Shown piece by piece: positions 14,750 to 22,488 of a stretch of DNA of 28,037 bases. Position numbers and translations under genes: made by a program. The notes under the pieces were generated by a model. The model ran no database searches and was not told the origin of the DNA. It saw nothing but the letters and a program-made list of their open reading frames with translations. Source of the DNA: a bacterium UBP8_UBA817 (GTDB lineage Bacteria; Margulisbacteria; Marinamargulisbacteria; UBA817); the NCBI GenBank assembly GCA_002296285.1, contig DBHX01000010.1, forward strand, positions 1-28,037, in the 5' to 3' direction. Each line of letters starts with the position of its first letter. Position 1 is the first letter of the stretch.

Positions 14750-16042
14750 ATGAAAATATTATTAGTTGGATCCGGGGGACGTGAGCATGCCATAGCGCAC
14801 CGGTTGGCGGTGTCTCCAAAATGCACGGAATTATTTATTGCGCCAGGGAATCCTGGAACGTTTCAATGTGGAACGAATGTTGATATTTCAGCCGACGATA
14901 TTTCATCGTTATTGGCGTTTGCGAAAACGTCGAATATTGATTTAACGTTTGTTGGCCCTGAACAGCCCTTGGCATTGGGCATTGTCGATGCATTTGAATC
15001 CGAGGGATTGACCATTGTTGGGCCCAATAAGAAAGCCGCTCAATTAGAGAGCTCTAAGGCCTGGGCCAAAGCCAAGTATGATCGCTATAAAATCCCAACG
15101 GCTGGGTATCAAGAGTTTCATGATTTGGATTCAGCCATTGAGTATGTGCGTGAAAAAAATACGTATCCAATGGTTATCAAGGCCGATGGCTTGGCGGCAG
15201 GAAAAGGTGTGACCATTGCTCAGTCGATGGATGAGGCTGTGAATGCATTAAACGATTGCTTTGTGCATCAAATTTTTAAGGATGCGGGGCAATGTGTTGT
15301 GATTGAAGACTTTCTGCAAGGGGAAGAAGCCTCTTTATTTGCTTTCACAGATGGGGACACGGTACTCCCTATGATTTCGGCCCAGGATCATAAGGCCATC
15401 TTTGATGGTGACAAGGGACCAAACACGGGTGGGATGGGCGCCTATTCTCCGGCCCCTGTTTTCACACCGGATGTTCAACAAAAAGTAATGGATCGTATTT
15501 TAAACCCACTCATCGAAGGGTTTAAACGTGATGGCATACGATATAAAGGCATTTTATATGCCGGGTTGATGATTGATGATCTTGGGGATCCATATGTGGT
15601 TGAATTTAATATTCGATTTGGGGATCCTGAAACTCAAATTGTATTGCCAAAGTTAACAACGGACTTGGTGGATGTGTTGGTTGCGATTAGTCAAAATACA
15701 TTGCATGAGATTTCCTTGGATTGGTTAAAAAACTACAGCGTTTGTGTGGTTATGGCTGCTGAGGGGTATCCTGGATCGTATGAAAAAGGGCGTAAAATTA
15801 CGGGGTTAAATGATTCTTCGGATTCAAATTCATTTGTATATCATGCTGGGACCAATCAATCAGAAGCGGGGGAGTTTTTTACGAATGGCGGTCGTGTTCT
15901 AAATGTTTGTGCGGAGGGAAATTCCTTGAATGATGCCATTTCATCGGCGTATCAGCGAGTATCACGCATTCAGTTTGATGGTGCGTACTACCGAACTGAT
16001 ATTGGCCAAAAGGGCGTGGCACGGTTGAAGCCGGCCGTTTGA
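14750..16042 (+). CDS. purD: Phosphoribosylamine-glycine ligase (GAR synthetase) PurD
   Basis: PurD catalyses the second step of purine synthesis: phosphoribosylamine + glycine + ATP to GAR. 430 aa, normal length. ATP-grasp layout: N domain MKILLVGSGGREHAIAH, FIAPGNPGT, DLTFVGPEQPLALGIVDAF; nucleotide-binding part with ESSKAWAKAKYDRY and MVIKADGLAAGKGV; metal site and substrate loop SAQDHKAIFDGDKGPNTGG, VEFNIRFGDPETQ; C domain CVVMAAEGYPG. ATG 14750 is placed where the conserved N-terminus begins and behind a strong promoter; the open frame 36 bp further up covers the promoter. TGA stop overlaps the following TTG start. Confidence 0.97.
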   Translation: MKILLVGSGGREHAIAHRLAVSPKCTELFIAPGNPGTFQCGTNVDISADDISSLLAFAKTSNIDLTFVGPEQPLALGIVDAFESEGLTIVGPNKKAAQLESSKAWAKAKYDRYKIPTAGYQEFHDLDSAIEYVREKNTYPMVIKADGLAAGKGVTIAQSMDEAVNALNDCFVHQIFKDAGQCVVIEDFLQGEEASLFAFTDGDTVLPMISAQDHKAIFDGDKGPNTGGMGAYSPAPVFTPDVQQKVMDRILNPLIEGFKRDGIRYKGILYAGLMIDDLGDPYVVEFNIRFGDPETQIVLPKLTTDLVDVLVAISQNTLHEISLDWLKNYSVCVVMAAEGYPGSYEKGRKITGLNDSSDSNSFVYHAGTNQSEAGEFFTNGGRVLNVCAEGNSLNDAISSAYQRVSRIQFDGAYYRTDIGQKGVARLKPAV

Positions 16043-16743
16043 AACTTCAGCACTTTTTATCGAAACAGGGGATTTTCTCTCGACGCGTTGCGGAGTCGAT
16101 GATAAAAAAGTCATATGTTTTGGTGAATGGTCGCATTGAGGATAATCCTTTGACTATGGTTAACGATGCGGATCAAATCACATTTTCTGAAAATATCCAT
16201 GATTATGCAAACACATTGGGGGTTTTATTGGTTCATAAGCCCAGAGGTGTTTGGACGAATTGCAAGCAAGGGATCCATGAAAAAGAAGTGGTGGATTTAT
16301 TGCCAAAAAAATACCGATCCTTTTCATCCATTGGACGACTCGATAAAGCGTCTGAAGGCCTTATTTTGTTTACCAACGACGGGGTCTTTGCGAATCAGTT
16401 TTTGAATTCAGGAGAAGCGCATGCACGGGTGTATCATGTTTGGACCCAACAACCCTTAACCCGATCCTTTCAGCATCAATTATCTTCGGGGGTGATGTTA
16501 AGTGATGGTCTGACAAAGCCTTGTGATGTGCGTGAAATTAAGCGAGGGTGTTATGAATTTCGGTTATTTGAAGGAAAGAATCGCCAAATTCGACGCATGG
16601 TTGAGACCTGTGGAACCCATGTAACGCGATTGAAGCGAGTATCTTTTGGTGATTATATTTTGGGAGGGATTGTGTCTGGCCAATATCGTTTTGAATCATT
16701 GGCGGAGTCTTTTAAGGAACGCCTTCGGCGTGTTTCGTCTTGA
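16039..16743 (+). CDS. RsuA/RluB-family rRNA pseudouridine synthase
   Basis: Isomerises a uridine in rRNA to pseudouridine. 234 aa. An N-terminal S4 RNA-binding domain (KLQHFLSKQGIFSRRVAESM, LVNGR) is followed by the catalytic domain with LLVHKPRGVWT, the active-site Asp in SSIGRLDKASEGLILFTND, and the C-terminal FEGKNRQIRRMVE that marks the RsuA/RluB/E/F group. Which rRNA site it modifies cannot be told. It begins at a TTG that overlaps the purD TGA (TTGA), a coupling junction with no Shine-Dalgarno. An ATG (residue ~21) is possible but would cut the S4 domain. Confidence 0.9.
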   Translation: MKLQHFLSKQGIFSRRVAESMIKKSYVLVNGRIEDNPLTMVNDADQITFSENIHDYANTLGVLLVHKPRGVWTNCKQGIHEKEVVDLLPKKYRSFSSIGRLDKASEGLILFTNDGVFANQFLNSGEAHARVYHVWTQQPLTRSFQHQLSSGVMLSDGLTKPCDVREIKRGCYEFRLFEGKNRQIRRMVETCGTHVTRLKRVSFGDYILGGIVSGQYRFESLAESFKERLRRVSS

Positions 16744-16754
16744 ATTGGTTTCAT

Positions 16755-16789
16755 TTGTCACTGGCCATTGAATCTGACACAATAAAAGA
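16755..16789 (+). promoter_or_regulatory. Leaderless promoter for pyrC
   Basis: TTGTCA (16755-16760), 17 bp, CACAAT (16778-16783) preceded by TGA (extended -10), then 6 nt to ATG 16790. Confidence 0.6.
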
Positions 16790-18127
16790 ATGAAAGAATC
16801 CACATTATTTAAAAATATTCAAATGGTTTTGCCCGAGGGTGTTCGCCAAGGGGATGTGCTCGTTGTTGGTGATAAAGTTTCGAAAATTGCCCCGTCACTT
16901 AGTGACTCTGCGGATGAGGTTATTGCTGATTCTGGTTTGACCTTAATGCCAGGCTGCATTGATACCCATGTTCATTTCAGAGAGCCAGGGGCCACCCATA
17001 AAGAAACCATTGCATCGGGTTCCAAAGCCGCTGTATCGGGTGGGGTGACAACATTTTTTGATATGCCGAATAACTCACCGGCAACCATTACTGTGAATGA
17101 ACTCCATTGGAAAAAGCAACGTGCGTCAAATTCATCCTTTGCCAATTATAATTTTTACATTGGCGCTACATTGGATAACTTGGATGAGTTAATTAAGGCG
17201 GAGAATTGTCCTGGAATTAAAATTTTTATGGGATCTTCAACCGGAAATATGCTGGTGGATGATCAGAAGATTTTGGATGATATTTTTAAATATGCCAACA
17301 AACCCATTGTGATTCATTCTGAGGATGAAACCATGGTTCGAGATAATATGGACCGATACAAAGGGTCTACGGATGTTTCGGATCATATGAATATTCGAAC
17401 CCCTGAGGCGGCGCTTGCATGTACAAAACGTGCGGTTGCATTGGCCAAGAAGCATCAGCAACGGTTGCATATTTTGCATTTAACCACGGCTGAGGAGGTG
17501 GATTGGTTGATGAATCAAAATTTGCCGCCCTACATTACTGTGGAAGTGTGCATTCAACACTTATTGTTGCATGCTCCGCGTGTGTATGAGGAATTGGGAA
17601 CGTTTGCGCAAATTAATCCCCCCCTTCGTTCAAGTGCGCATGCCGATCGTTTATGGCATGGATTAAGGCAAGGGTTAATTTCCTCCATTGTGACGGATCA
17701 TGCGCCCCATTTGATTGAAGAGAAGCATCAGCCGTTTGGCCAGGCGCCATCAGGGATGCCAGGAGTTGAAACCTTGTTGCCATTAACATTGCAGTTTTAT
17801 CACCAGAAAAATGCCACATTAAATGATGTGTCCCGATGGTTGAGTGGTGCGCCCCAACGGTTGTTTAACATTGATCGACGGGGCCAAATTCTTCCAGGTT
17901 ACTTTGCGGATTTTGTTGTTGTGGATTTGGATGCTTCATGGGCCATTGAAAATAAAACCACGGTGAGTCAGTGTGGTTGGTCGGCGTTTGATGGGTGGAA
18001 AGTCAAAGGGAAGCCTGTTATGACATTTGTGAATGGGCAGATGGTGTTTCGGGAAGGTGAGTTTTTCTATGCGCCTGGTATTGCCAGTGAAGTATCGTTT
18101 GCATCCAGTGTTCCAATATCAGCATAG
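16790..18127 (+). CDS. pyrC: Dihydroorotase, type I (PyrC)
   Basis: Closes carbamoyl-aspartate to dihydroorotate in pyrimidine synthesis. 445 aa, the amidohydrolase class I length rather than the ~350 aa E. coli type. Zinc and substrate motifs: PGCIDTHVHFREPGATHKE (HxH), MPNNSPATIT, KIFMGSSTGNMLVDD (here the usual carboxylated-lysine position is occupied differently from type II enzymes), IHSEDE, ILHLTTAEE, and TDHAPHLIEEK with the catalytic Asp. GMPGVETLLPL and PGYFADFVVVDLD close the domain. Single gene with its own promoter, 46 bp after the pseudouridine synthase. Confidence 0.93.
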   Translation: MKESTLFKNIQMVLPEGVRQGDVLVVGDKVSKIAPSLSDSADEVIADSGLTLMPGCIDTHVHFREPGATHKETIASGSKAAVSGGVTTFFDMPNNSPATITVNELHWKKQRASNSSFANYNFYIGATLDNLDELIKAENCPGIKIFMGSSTGNMLVDDQKILDDIFKYANKPIVIHSEDETMVRDNMDRYKGSTDVSDHMNIRTPEAALACTKRAVALAKKHQQRLHILHLTTAEEVDWLMNQNLPPYITVEVCIQHLLLHAPRVYEELGTFAQINPPLRSSAHADRLWHGLRQGLISSIVTDHAPHLIEEKHQPFGQAPSGMPGVETLLPLTLQFYHQKNATLNDVSRWLSGAPQRLFNIDRRGQILPGYFADFVVVDLDASWAIENKTTVSQCGWSAFDGWKVKGKPVMTFVNGQMVFREGEFFYAPGIASEVSFASSVPISA

Positions 18128-18450
18128 GTGATTGTCTATGTATGAGGTGTCGGTTATTTATAAAAAAATGGTCGCTGTTTCTCAATGCGTTGCCCCCTGT
18201 CTCAATCCGAAATTAATGCATCAAGATGATAAGCGTGCTCGCTTACCCTGGAGTCATCATGAGTGATCTGAACGCCCTCCCACGCCGAAATTAAGGCCCT
18301 AATTAAAACGTGCCCACTCCACCATTTGATTTGGATTCTAATGATGATGATTTTAGACTCAATGGCTTAAAAAGAATGCGATTGGATGGTAATAAAGATT
18401 CTTAAATGAGTTTGTAATCCAAGAAAAACTCGTGTAAGTGTGCATTTGAA
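18128..18450 (+). other. Gene-free stretch with small broken frames
   Basis: No convincing gene between pyrC and the typA promoter. A 42-codon frame from ATG 18138 ends at 18264-18266 (...QDDKRARLPWSHHE). A second frame from ATG 18259 to 18405 contains two TAA codons (MSDLNALPRRN, stop, GPN, stop, NVPTPPFDLDSNDDD) and ends near LNGLKRMRLDG. Both hold a basic KRxRL motif. They may be pieces of one decayed gene joined by a frameshift. No hairpin with T-run is seen. Confidence 0.3.
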
Positions 18451-18485
18451 TTGCGTAAATTCATGTTTATTGCTAAAGTTTGTCA
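18451..18485 (+). promoter_or_regulatory. Leaderless promoter for typA
   Basis: TTGCGT (18451-18456), 17 bp, TAAAGT (18474-18479), 6 nt, ATG 18486. Favours the ATG over the in-frame TTG at 18480. Confidence 0.5.
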
Positions 18486-20255
18486 ATGACAAAAGATATA
18501 CGAAATGTAGCCATTATTGCTCACGTTGACCATGGAAAGACCACGTTGGTGGATCAACTTTTTAAGCAGAGTGGTTTGTTTAGAGACAACCAACATGTGG
18601 AAGAGCGGTTAATGGATTCCATGGATTTGGAAAAGGAGAGGGGCATTACCATTCAGGCAAAGAATGGGGCGTTTACCTACAATAATACACACATTAATAT
18701 TATTGATACCCCCGGGCACGCTGATTTTGGCGGAGAAGTTGAGCGGGTATTAAAGATGGCGGATGGGGCTTTATTTTTAGTGGATGCCCAAGAGGGGCCC
18801 ATGCCGCAATCGTATTTTGTATTGAAAAAAGCCATTGCACAGCACATTCCATTGATTGTGGTGATTAATAAAATTGATAAGCCATCGGCACGCGCCGATT
18901 GGGTATTGGATCAGGTCTTTGATTTAATGGTTCATTTGGAAGCTCCGGACGATATGTTGGATTTTCCAGTAATATATGCCTCGGCGAAAAATGGTTGGGC
19001 GTCCAATGAATTGGGAGAAGAAACTGGTTCCATGAAAGATTTGTACGAATTGATGTTGGAAAAGTTACCCGCACCAAAATTTTCTAATCAAGATGCGCTT
19101 CAATTGTTGGTATCAACCATTTCATATTCGCAATTTTTAGGGCGTTCTGCGATTGGAAAATTAACGGGTGGTGAATTGAAAGTGAATCAGCCGATTGGCA
19201 TTTCAACAGGGCTAGATTCTGACATAAGGGCTGGTCGAATTTCAAAAATTCATGTGTTTAAAGGCAATGATTTTGATGAAGTATCTGAAGCCAGTGCTGG
19301 GCAAATTGTGGCGATTTCAGGTATTCAAGACATTACGGTTGGTGAAACGGTGGTGGATCCCAATGATCCCAAACCGCTTCCAATGACAGCCATTGATCCA
19401 CCCACCATTTCGGTTGAGTTTTTGCCCAATGATTCCCCGTTTGCTGGTAAAGAAGGTGAGTTTGTTACCACGCGTCAATTACGGGATCGATTATTTCGAG
19501 AAACACTGTCTGATGTTGCACTGCAAGTATCTGATAGTGATTCGGGGATTGGCTACAAAGTATCTGGCCGAGGCGAACTTCATATTTCCATATTGATTGA
19601 GAAGATGCGTCGGGAAGGGTATGAATTTCAAGTGAGCCGTCCCAAAGTAATTTTTAAAGACATTGATGGGAAAACGCATGAACCCTATGAAACCGTAACC
19701 ATTACAGTTGAGGAATCCTTGGGGGGCAAAGTGATTGAATCCATGGCGGAGCGTAAGGGGCAAATGACCAATATGGTCCAAGATGGTGCGCAGATTCAAT
19801 ATCAGTTTAAAACACCGACGCGTGGGTTGCTGGGTTATCAATCATTATTTATGAAGTTGACCAAGGGGTTGGGGACCATGTATTCAACATTTGAGAGTTA
19901 TCAGCCATTTTCAGGTGAGATTCGATCCCGTCAACGGGGAGTGTTGGTGTCCAAAGAAACTTGTGAAACGGTGTCCTATGCTTTGTCCAGTTTGCAAGAG
20001 CGTGCGGAGATGTTTTTGGGGCCTGGAATTTCGGTGTATAAAGGCCAAATTGTTGGGTTGAATTCACGAGAAGAGGATATGATTGTTAATGTTGCTAAAT
20101 CAAAAAAATTGACCAATCATCGTGCGGCCGGTTCGGATGATAATGTGTTATTAACACCACCCACGGATTTGTCTTTGGAAGAATGTTTGTCGTTTATTAA
20201 TGACGATGAATTGATTGAAATTACCCCCAAAACCATCCGTTTAAGAAAGCGTTGA
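18486..20255 (+). CDS. typA: Ribosome-associated GTPase TypA/BipA
   Basis: A translational GTPase that binds the 70S ribosome and aids 50S assembly at low temperature and stress. 589 aa, family ~600. G motifs: G1 AHVDHGKTT; switch I region ERGITIQAKNGAF; G3 DTPGHADFGGEVERV; G4 VINKIDKPSAR; G5 YASAKNGWAS. Domain II follows (GRSAIGKLTGG), then the EF-G-like domain III (SGRGELHISILIEKMRREG), domain V, and the BipA-specific C-terminal domain with LSSLQERAEMFLGPGISVY and NVAKSKKLTNHRAAGSDD. All catalytic motifs intact, including the switch II His. Monocistronic. Confidence 0.97.
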   Translation: MTKDIRNVAIIAHVDHGKTTLVDQLFKQSGLFRDNQHVEERLMDSMDLEKERGITIQAKNGAFTYNNTHINIIDTPGHADFGGEVERVLKMADGALFLVDAQEGPMPQSYFVLKKAIAQHIPLIVVINKIDKPSARADWVLDQVFDLMVHLEAPDDMLDFPVIYASAKNGWASNELGEETGSMKDLYELMLEKLPAPKFSNQDALQLLVSTISYSQFLGRSAIGKLTGGELKVNQPIGISTGLDSDIRAGRISKIHVFKGNDFDEVSEASAGQIVAISGIQDITVGETVVDPNDPKPLPMTAIDPPTISVEFLPNDSPFAGKEGEFVTTRQLRDRLFRETLSDVALQVSDSDSGIGYKVSGRGELHISILIEKMRREGYEFQVSRPKVIFKDIDGKTHEPYETVTITVEESLGGKVIESMAERKGQMTNMVQDGAQIQYQFKTPTRGLLGYQSLFMKLTKGLGTMYSTFESYQPFSGEIRSRQRGVLVSKETCETVSYALSSLQERAEMFLGPGISVYKGQIVGLNSREEDMIVNVAKSKKLTNHRAAGSDDNVLLTPPTDLSLEECLSFINDDELIEITPKTIRLRKR

Positions 20256-20297
20256 GGTTCATCCAATTAATATGGCATGTTTTTTTGTTGATTGTGA

Positions 20298-20704
20298 TTA
20301 ATACCTACTTATTGGTGGGTTTGTTGCATTGAATGGGTGGACTAAAATTTGATCAAAGAAGTATTGTTGGCGTTCGAAGGGGTCAAATAGGGGATCACCT
20401 TCTGAGGCAATGATTAGTGTGTCGGTGTTGAGTTTGCATAATAAATGAATTAATCGATCAATCTCTGGTTCCGTTGAAAATTTTAGGGTCTCAATGGCCA
20501 AAGTTTTTGCGGTAAGGTTGTGGTGTAATGTGAGTTTATTTAAATTATCCATGCATTCGATTAATAGCGTGAAATCGTTCGGATTGTAATCATTAAGGTG
20601 TATGGTTAAGGTTTCGGCGTTATTGACGTCTTGAAATAAGGGTTTATATATTTTTAAGATAGGGGTGTTGGTGGATGGTTAGGAATAGCGGTAATTTTAT
20701 GCAT
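20298..20704 (-). pseudogene. Leucine-rich-repeat-like protein, frameshifted
   Basis: An 84-codon frame starting at 20552 continues upstream, without a start codon, to a stop near 20680. Together it reads TPILKIYKPLFQDVNNAETL, TIHLNDYNPNDFTLLIECMD, NLNKLTLHHNLTAKTLAIET, LIHLLCKLNTDTLIIASEGD. The spacing of Leu/Ile (ETLTIHLND, NKLTLHHN, DTLIIASEG) looks like short leucine-rich repeats. An ATG at 20704 gives MHKITAIPNHPPTP in another frame; one extra C in the CCCC run around 20660 would join the two. It follows the TPR-like gene by 18 bp, so it was likely its operon partner. Function unknown; protein binding is the usual LRR role. Confidence 0.4.
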
Positions 20705-20722
20705 GATTTTTTTAATGGATGT

Positions 20723-21208
20723 TTAACAGCAATCGCAACTTTTCTTGGATTCATTGGCGTATAGCTTTTGAAGTGCCGCTTGGTAGTTGCTGTTTATAAT
20801 ATCTTCTTCAACCGTTTCTGCTGGGTTTAACTGTGGCCTCTCTACAGGAATTGATTGTAGGAATAAGCATCGATTAATGGCTTGATTTATTTGGTTTGCT
20901 TTAATGTCAGCTAAGATGTCTTTGTTTTCTTCAAAACATAATTCATTGTAAAGTTTTGATGCCGCCATAATATCATTTAATTTAAGCTTTGTGATGATCA
21001 AGTAAGCGCTTATTTCATTGCTTGGAAAATTTTGATGCAATTCTTCAAAAATGTCGTTGGCTTTTTCTGCTTGATTTATTTTGTAGTAGGCAATGCCTTT
21101 TAAAAATTGTTCGTAGGGTTCATTCATTCCGTCAAGTTCAATCAATAACGTATGAAACTCTTCGTTTTTTAGTAATGACTCATAGCGTTCTTTGTTTGTT
21201 ACACTCAT
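20723..21208 (-). CDS. TPR-like protein
   Basis: A 161 aa all-helical protein. Paired helices near residues 25-60 (YEQFLKGIAYYKINQAEKAN, DIFEELHQNFP) fit a tetratricopeptide repeat, with weaker repeats around 68-90 and 140-155 (NYQAALQKLY). It ends in SKKSCDCC, a cysteine cluster that could bind metal or be modified. No signal peptide; probably cytoplasmic and protein-binding. A good promoter (TTGAAA, 16 bp, TAAAAT, 6 nt, ATG) precedes it. The next minus-strand gene is the broken LRR-like gene. Not assigned to a named family. Confidence 0.65.
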   Translation of the reverse strand: MSVTNKERYESLLKNEEFHTLLIELDGMNEPYEQFLKGIAYYKINQAEKANDIFEELHQNFPSNEISAYLIITKLKLNDIMAASKLYNELCFEENKDILADIKANQINQAINRCLFLQSIPVERPQLNPAETVEEDIINSNYQAALQKLYANESKKSCDCC

Positions 21209-21214
21209 ATTATT

Positions 21215-21242
21215 ATTTTACAATTATTTTGTGTATTTTCAA
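21215..21242 (-). promoter_or_regulatory. Leaderless promoter for TPR-like gene
   Basis: Minus strand: TTGAAA (21242-21237), 16 bp, TAAAAT (21220-21215), 6 nt, ATG 21208. Both hexamers match 5 of 6 consensus bases. Confidence 0.6.
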
Positions 21243-21488
21243 TTCTTTTTGAAATTATGGGGTGATTTTTAATTTTTTTTGCATAAAAAGCAATTTTTTT
21301 TTATAAAATACAAGTTTTTTCCTTTTATTTTTAATAGTTTTGGCATGGGTATTTCATTATAAGATCAAGGTTATTAAAGCAAATTAACATGGGCAAAAAT
21401 TTGTCAGCACGTTTTAGGGAGGGCTTAATAATCAAAAAAAGAAAGGGGGTGGCTCATTAATTAAATAACACAATCGTATCCCCCATGA
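21243..21488 (+). other. Stretch without a recognised gene; possible small RNA or micro-ORF
   Basis: The left part is an AT-rich tract. TATAAG at 21358-21363 could be a -10. From about 21370 the base composition becomes mixed and the stretch runs into the strong terminator at 21489. It holds a 23-codon basic frame (21389-21460: MGKNLSARFREGLII, KKRKGVAH) and a 5 bp GGGGG/CCCCC pairing (21445-21449 with 21480-21484). A terminator with no annotated gene ahead of it implies a transcript of roughly 150 nt. I do not recognise it as 6S, SRP or tmRNA. Confidence 0.4.
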
Positions 21489-21517
21489 ACAGGCCACATC
21501 ATGTGGCCTGTTTTTTT
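21489..21517 (+). terminator. Strong intrinsic terminator
   Basis: ACAGGCCAC / GTGGCCTGT, a perfect 9 bp stem around ATCAT, then seven T. It lies 22 bp before the ispH start, insulating ispH from the upstream + strand transcript. Confidence 0.88.
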
Positions 21518-21523
21518 AACGTC

Positions 21524-21538
21524 TGATACACTATAACT
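21524..21538 (+). promoter_or_regulatory. Leaderless extended -10 promoter for ispH-polA
   Basis: TGA-TACACT (hexamer 21527-21532) then 6 nt to ATG 21539. The -35 zone falls inside the terminator stem and matches poorly, so the TG extension is probably important. Confidence 0.5.
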
Positions 21539-22486
21539 ATGTCATTAAAAGAATTGCATTTGGCGCACACTCAAGGCTTTTGTGCCGGTGTTGTGAATGC
21601 CATTGATATTGTGGACTTAAGTATTCAAAAGTTTGGAACTCCGTTGTATGTTCGACATGCGATTGTACACAATACGTCAGTGATTAAAGATTTTGAATCA
21701 AGAGGTGTTATTTTTATTGAGAATCTTTCGGATGTTCCAAATGATCAAGTGGTTGTATTTAGTGCCCATGGGACTGCCCCGAATGTATACGAAGAAGCCA
21801 AACAACGTAATTTGACGATTGTTGATGCAACATGTCCGCTTGTAACCAAGGTTCATCGTCAAGCCAGACGGTATTCTGAGCGGGGTATTCATATTATTCT
21901 GATTGGGCATCGAGGGCATCAGGAATTGATTGGTACCTCTGGTTACATTGATGCAGCATTGCTTCATGTTGTGGAAGATGCGAATGATATTGACTCATTA
22001 TCCATTCCAACCGATGCAGAGGTTGGGGTATTAACCCAAACCACGTTATCTGTGGATGATACGTCTGATTTAATTCATAAGCTAAGGGGTAAATTTCCAA
22101 ATTTAGTAACCGGTGGTAAAGAGGATATTTGTTATGCGACACAAAATCGTCAAGATGCCGTCAAAGTTTTGGCGAATAAGTGTGACTTGATTATTGTTGT
22201 TGGGTCTTCCAATAGTTCCAATAGCAATCGATTGGTGGAAACGTCTAAATTGATGGGCGTGGATAGTTTTATTATTGATTTGCCAGAAGAGCTGGATATT
22301 ACTCAACTGGATCAGTTTCGTGTCATTGGGGTGACTTCCGGCGCATCTGTTCCTTCGTATTTGATTGATCGGTTGGTTCAAAAAATAAAATTGCATTCTC
22401 CTTCGGTTCGTATATTTCAAGAAGACACCATTGAAAAGAATATTTTATTTCCGCTTCCCAAAGAAGTGGCTGATATGAGACCGTAG
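21539..22486 (+). CDS. ispH: 4-hydroxy-3-methylbut-2-enyl diphosphate reductase IspH
   Basis: Last enzyme of the MEP isoprenoid pathway; reduces HMBPP to IPP and DMAPP with a [4Fe-4S] cluster. 315 aa, normal length. The three cluster cysteines are present in HTQGFCAGVVNAI, VDATCPLVTKVH and EDICYATQNRQDAV. Substrate-binding segments: RHAIVHNTSVI, FSAHGTAPNV, IGHRGHQELIGT, VGSSNSSNSNRLVE and GVTSGASVPSYLI. TAG is followed 2 nt later by the GTG of polA, so the two form an operon. Confidence 0.97.
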   Translation: MSLKELHLAHTQGFCAGVVNAIDIVDLSIQKFGTPLYVRHAIVHNTSVIKDFESRGVIFIENLSDVPNDQVVVFSAHGTAPNVYEEAKQRNLTIVDATCPLVTKVHRQARRYSERGIHIILIGHRGHQELIGTSGYIDAALLHVVEDANDIDSLSIPTDAEVGVLTQTTLSVDDTSDLIHKLRGKFPNLVTGGKEDICYATQNRQDAVKVLANKCDLIIVVGSSNSSNSNRLVETSKLMGVDSFIIDLPEELDITQLDQFRVIGVTSGASVPSYLIDRLVQKIKLHSPSVRIFQEDTIEKNILFPLPKEVADMRP

Positions 22487-22488
22487 CG

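Noticed and set aside
19491..19841. 116-codon antisense frame in typA
   Set aside because: Complement of a conserved GTPase region; no promoter or family resemblance.
22103..22420. 105-codon antisense frame in ispH
   Set aside because: Shadow of conserved ispH codons; composition rich in Asn/Arg/Gln typical of antisense.
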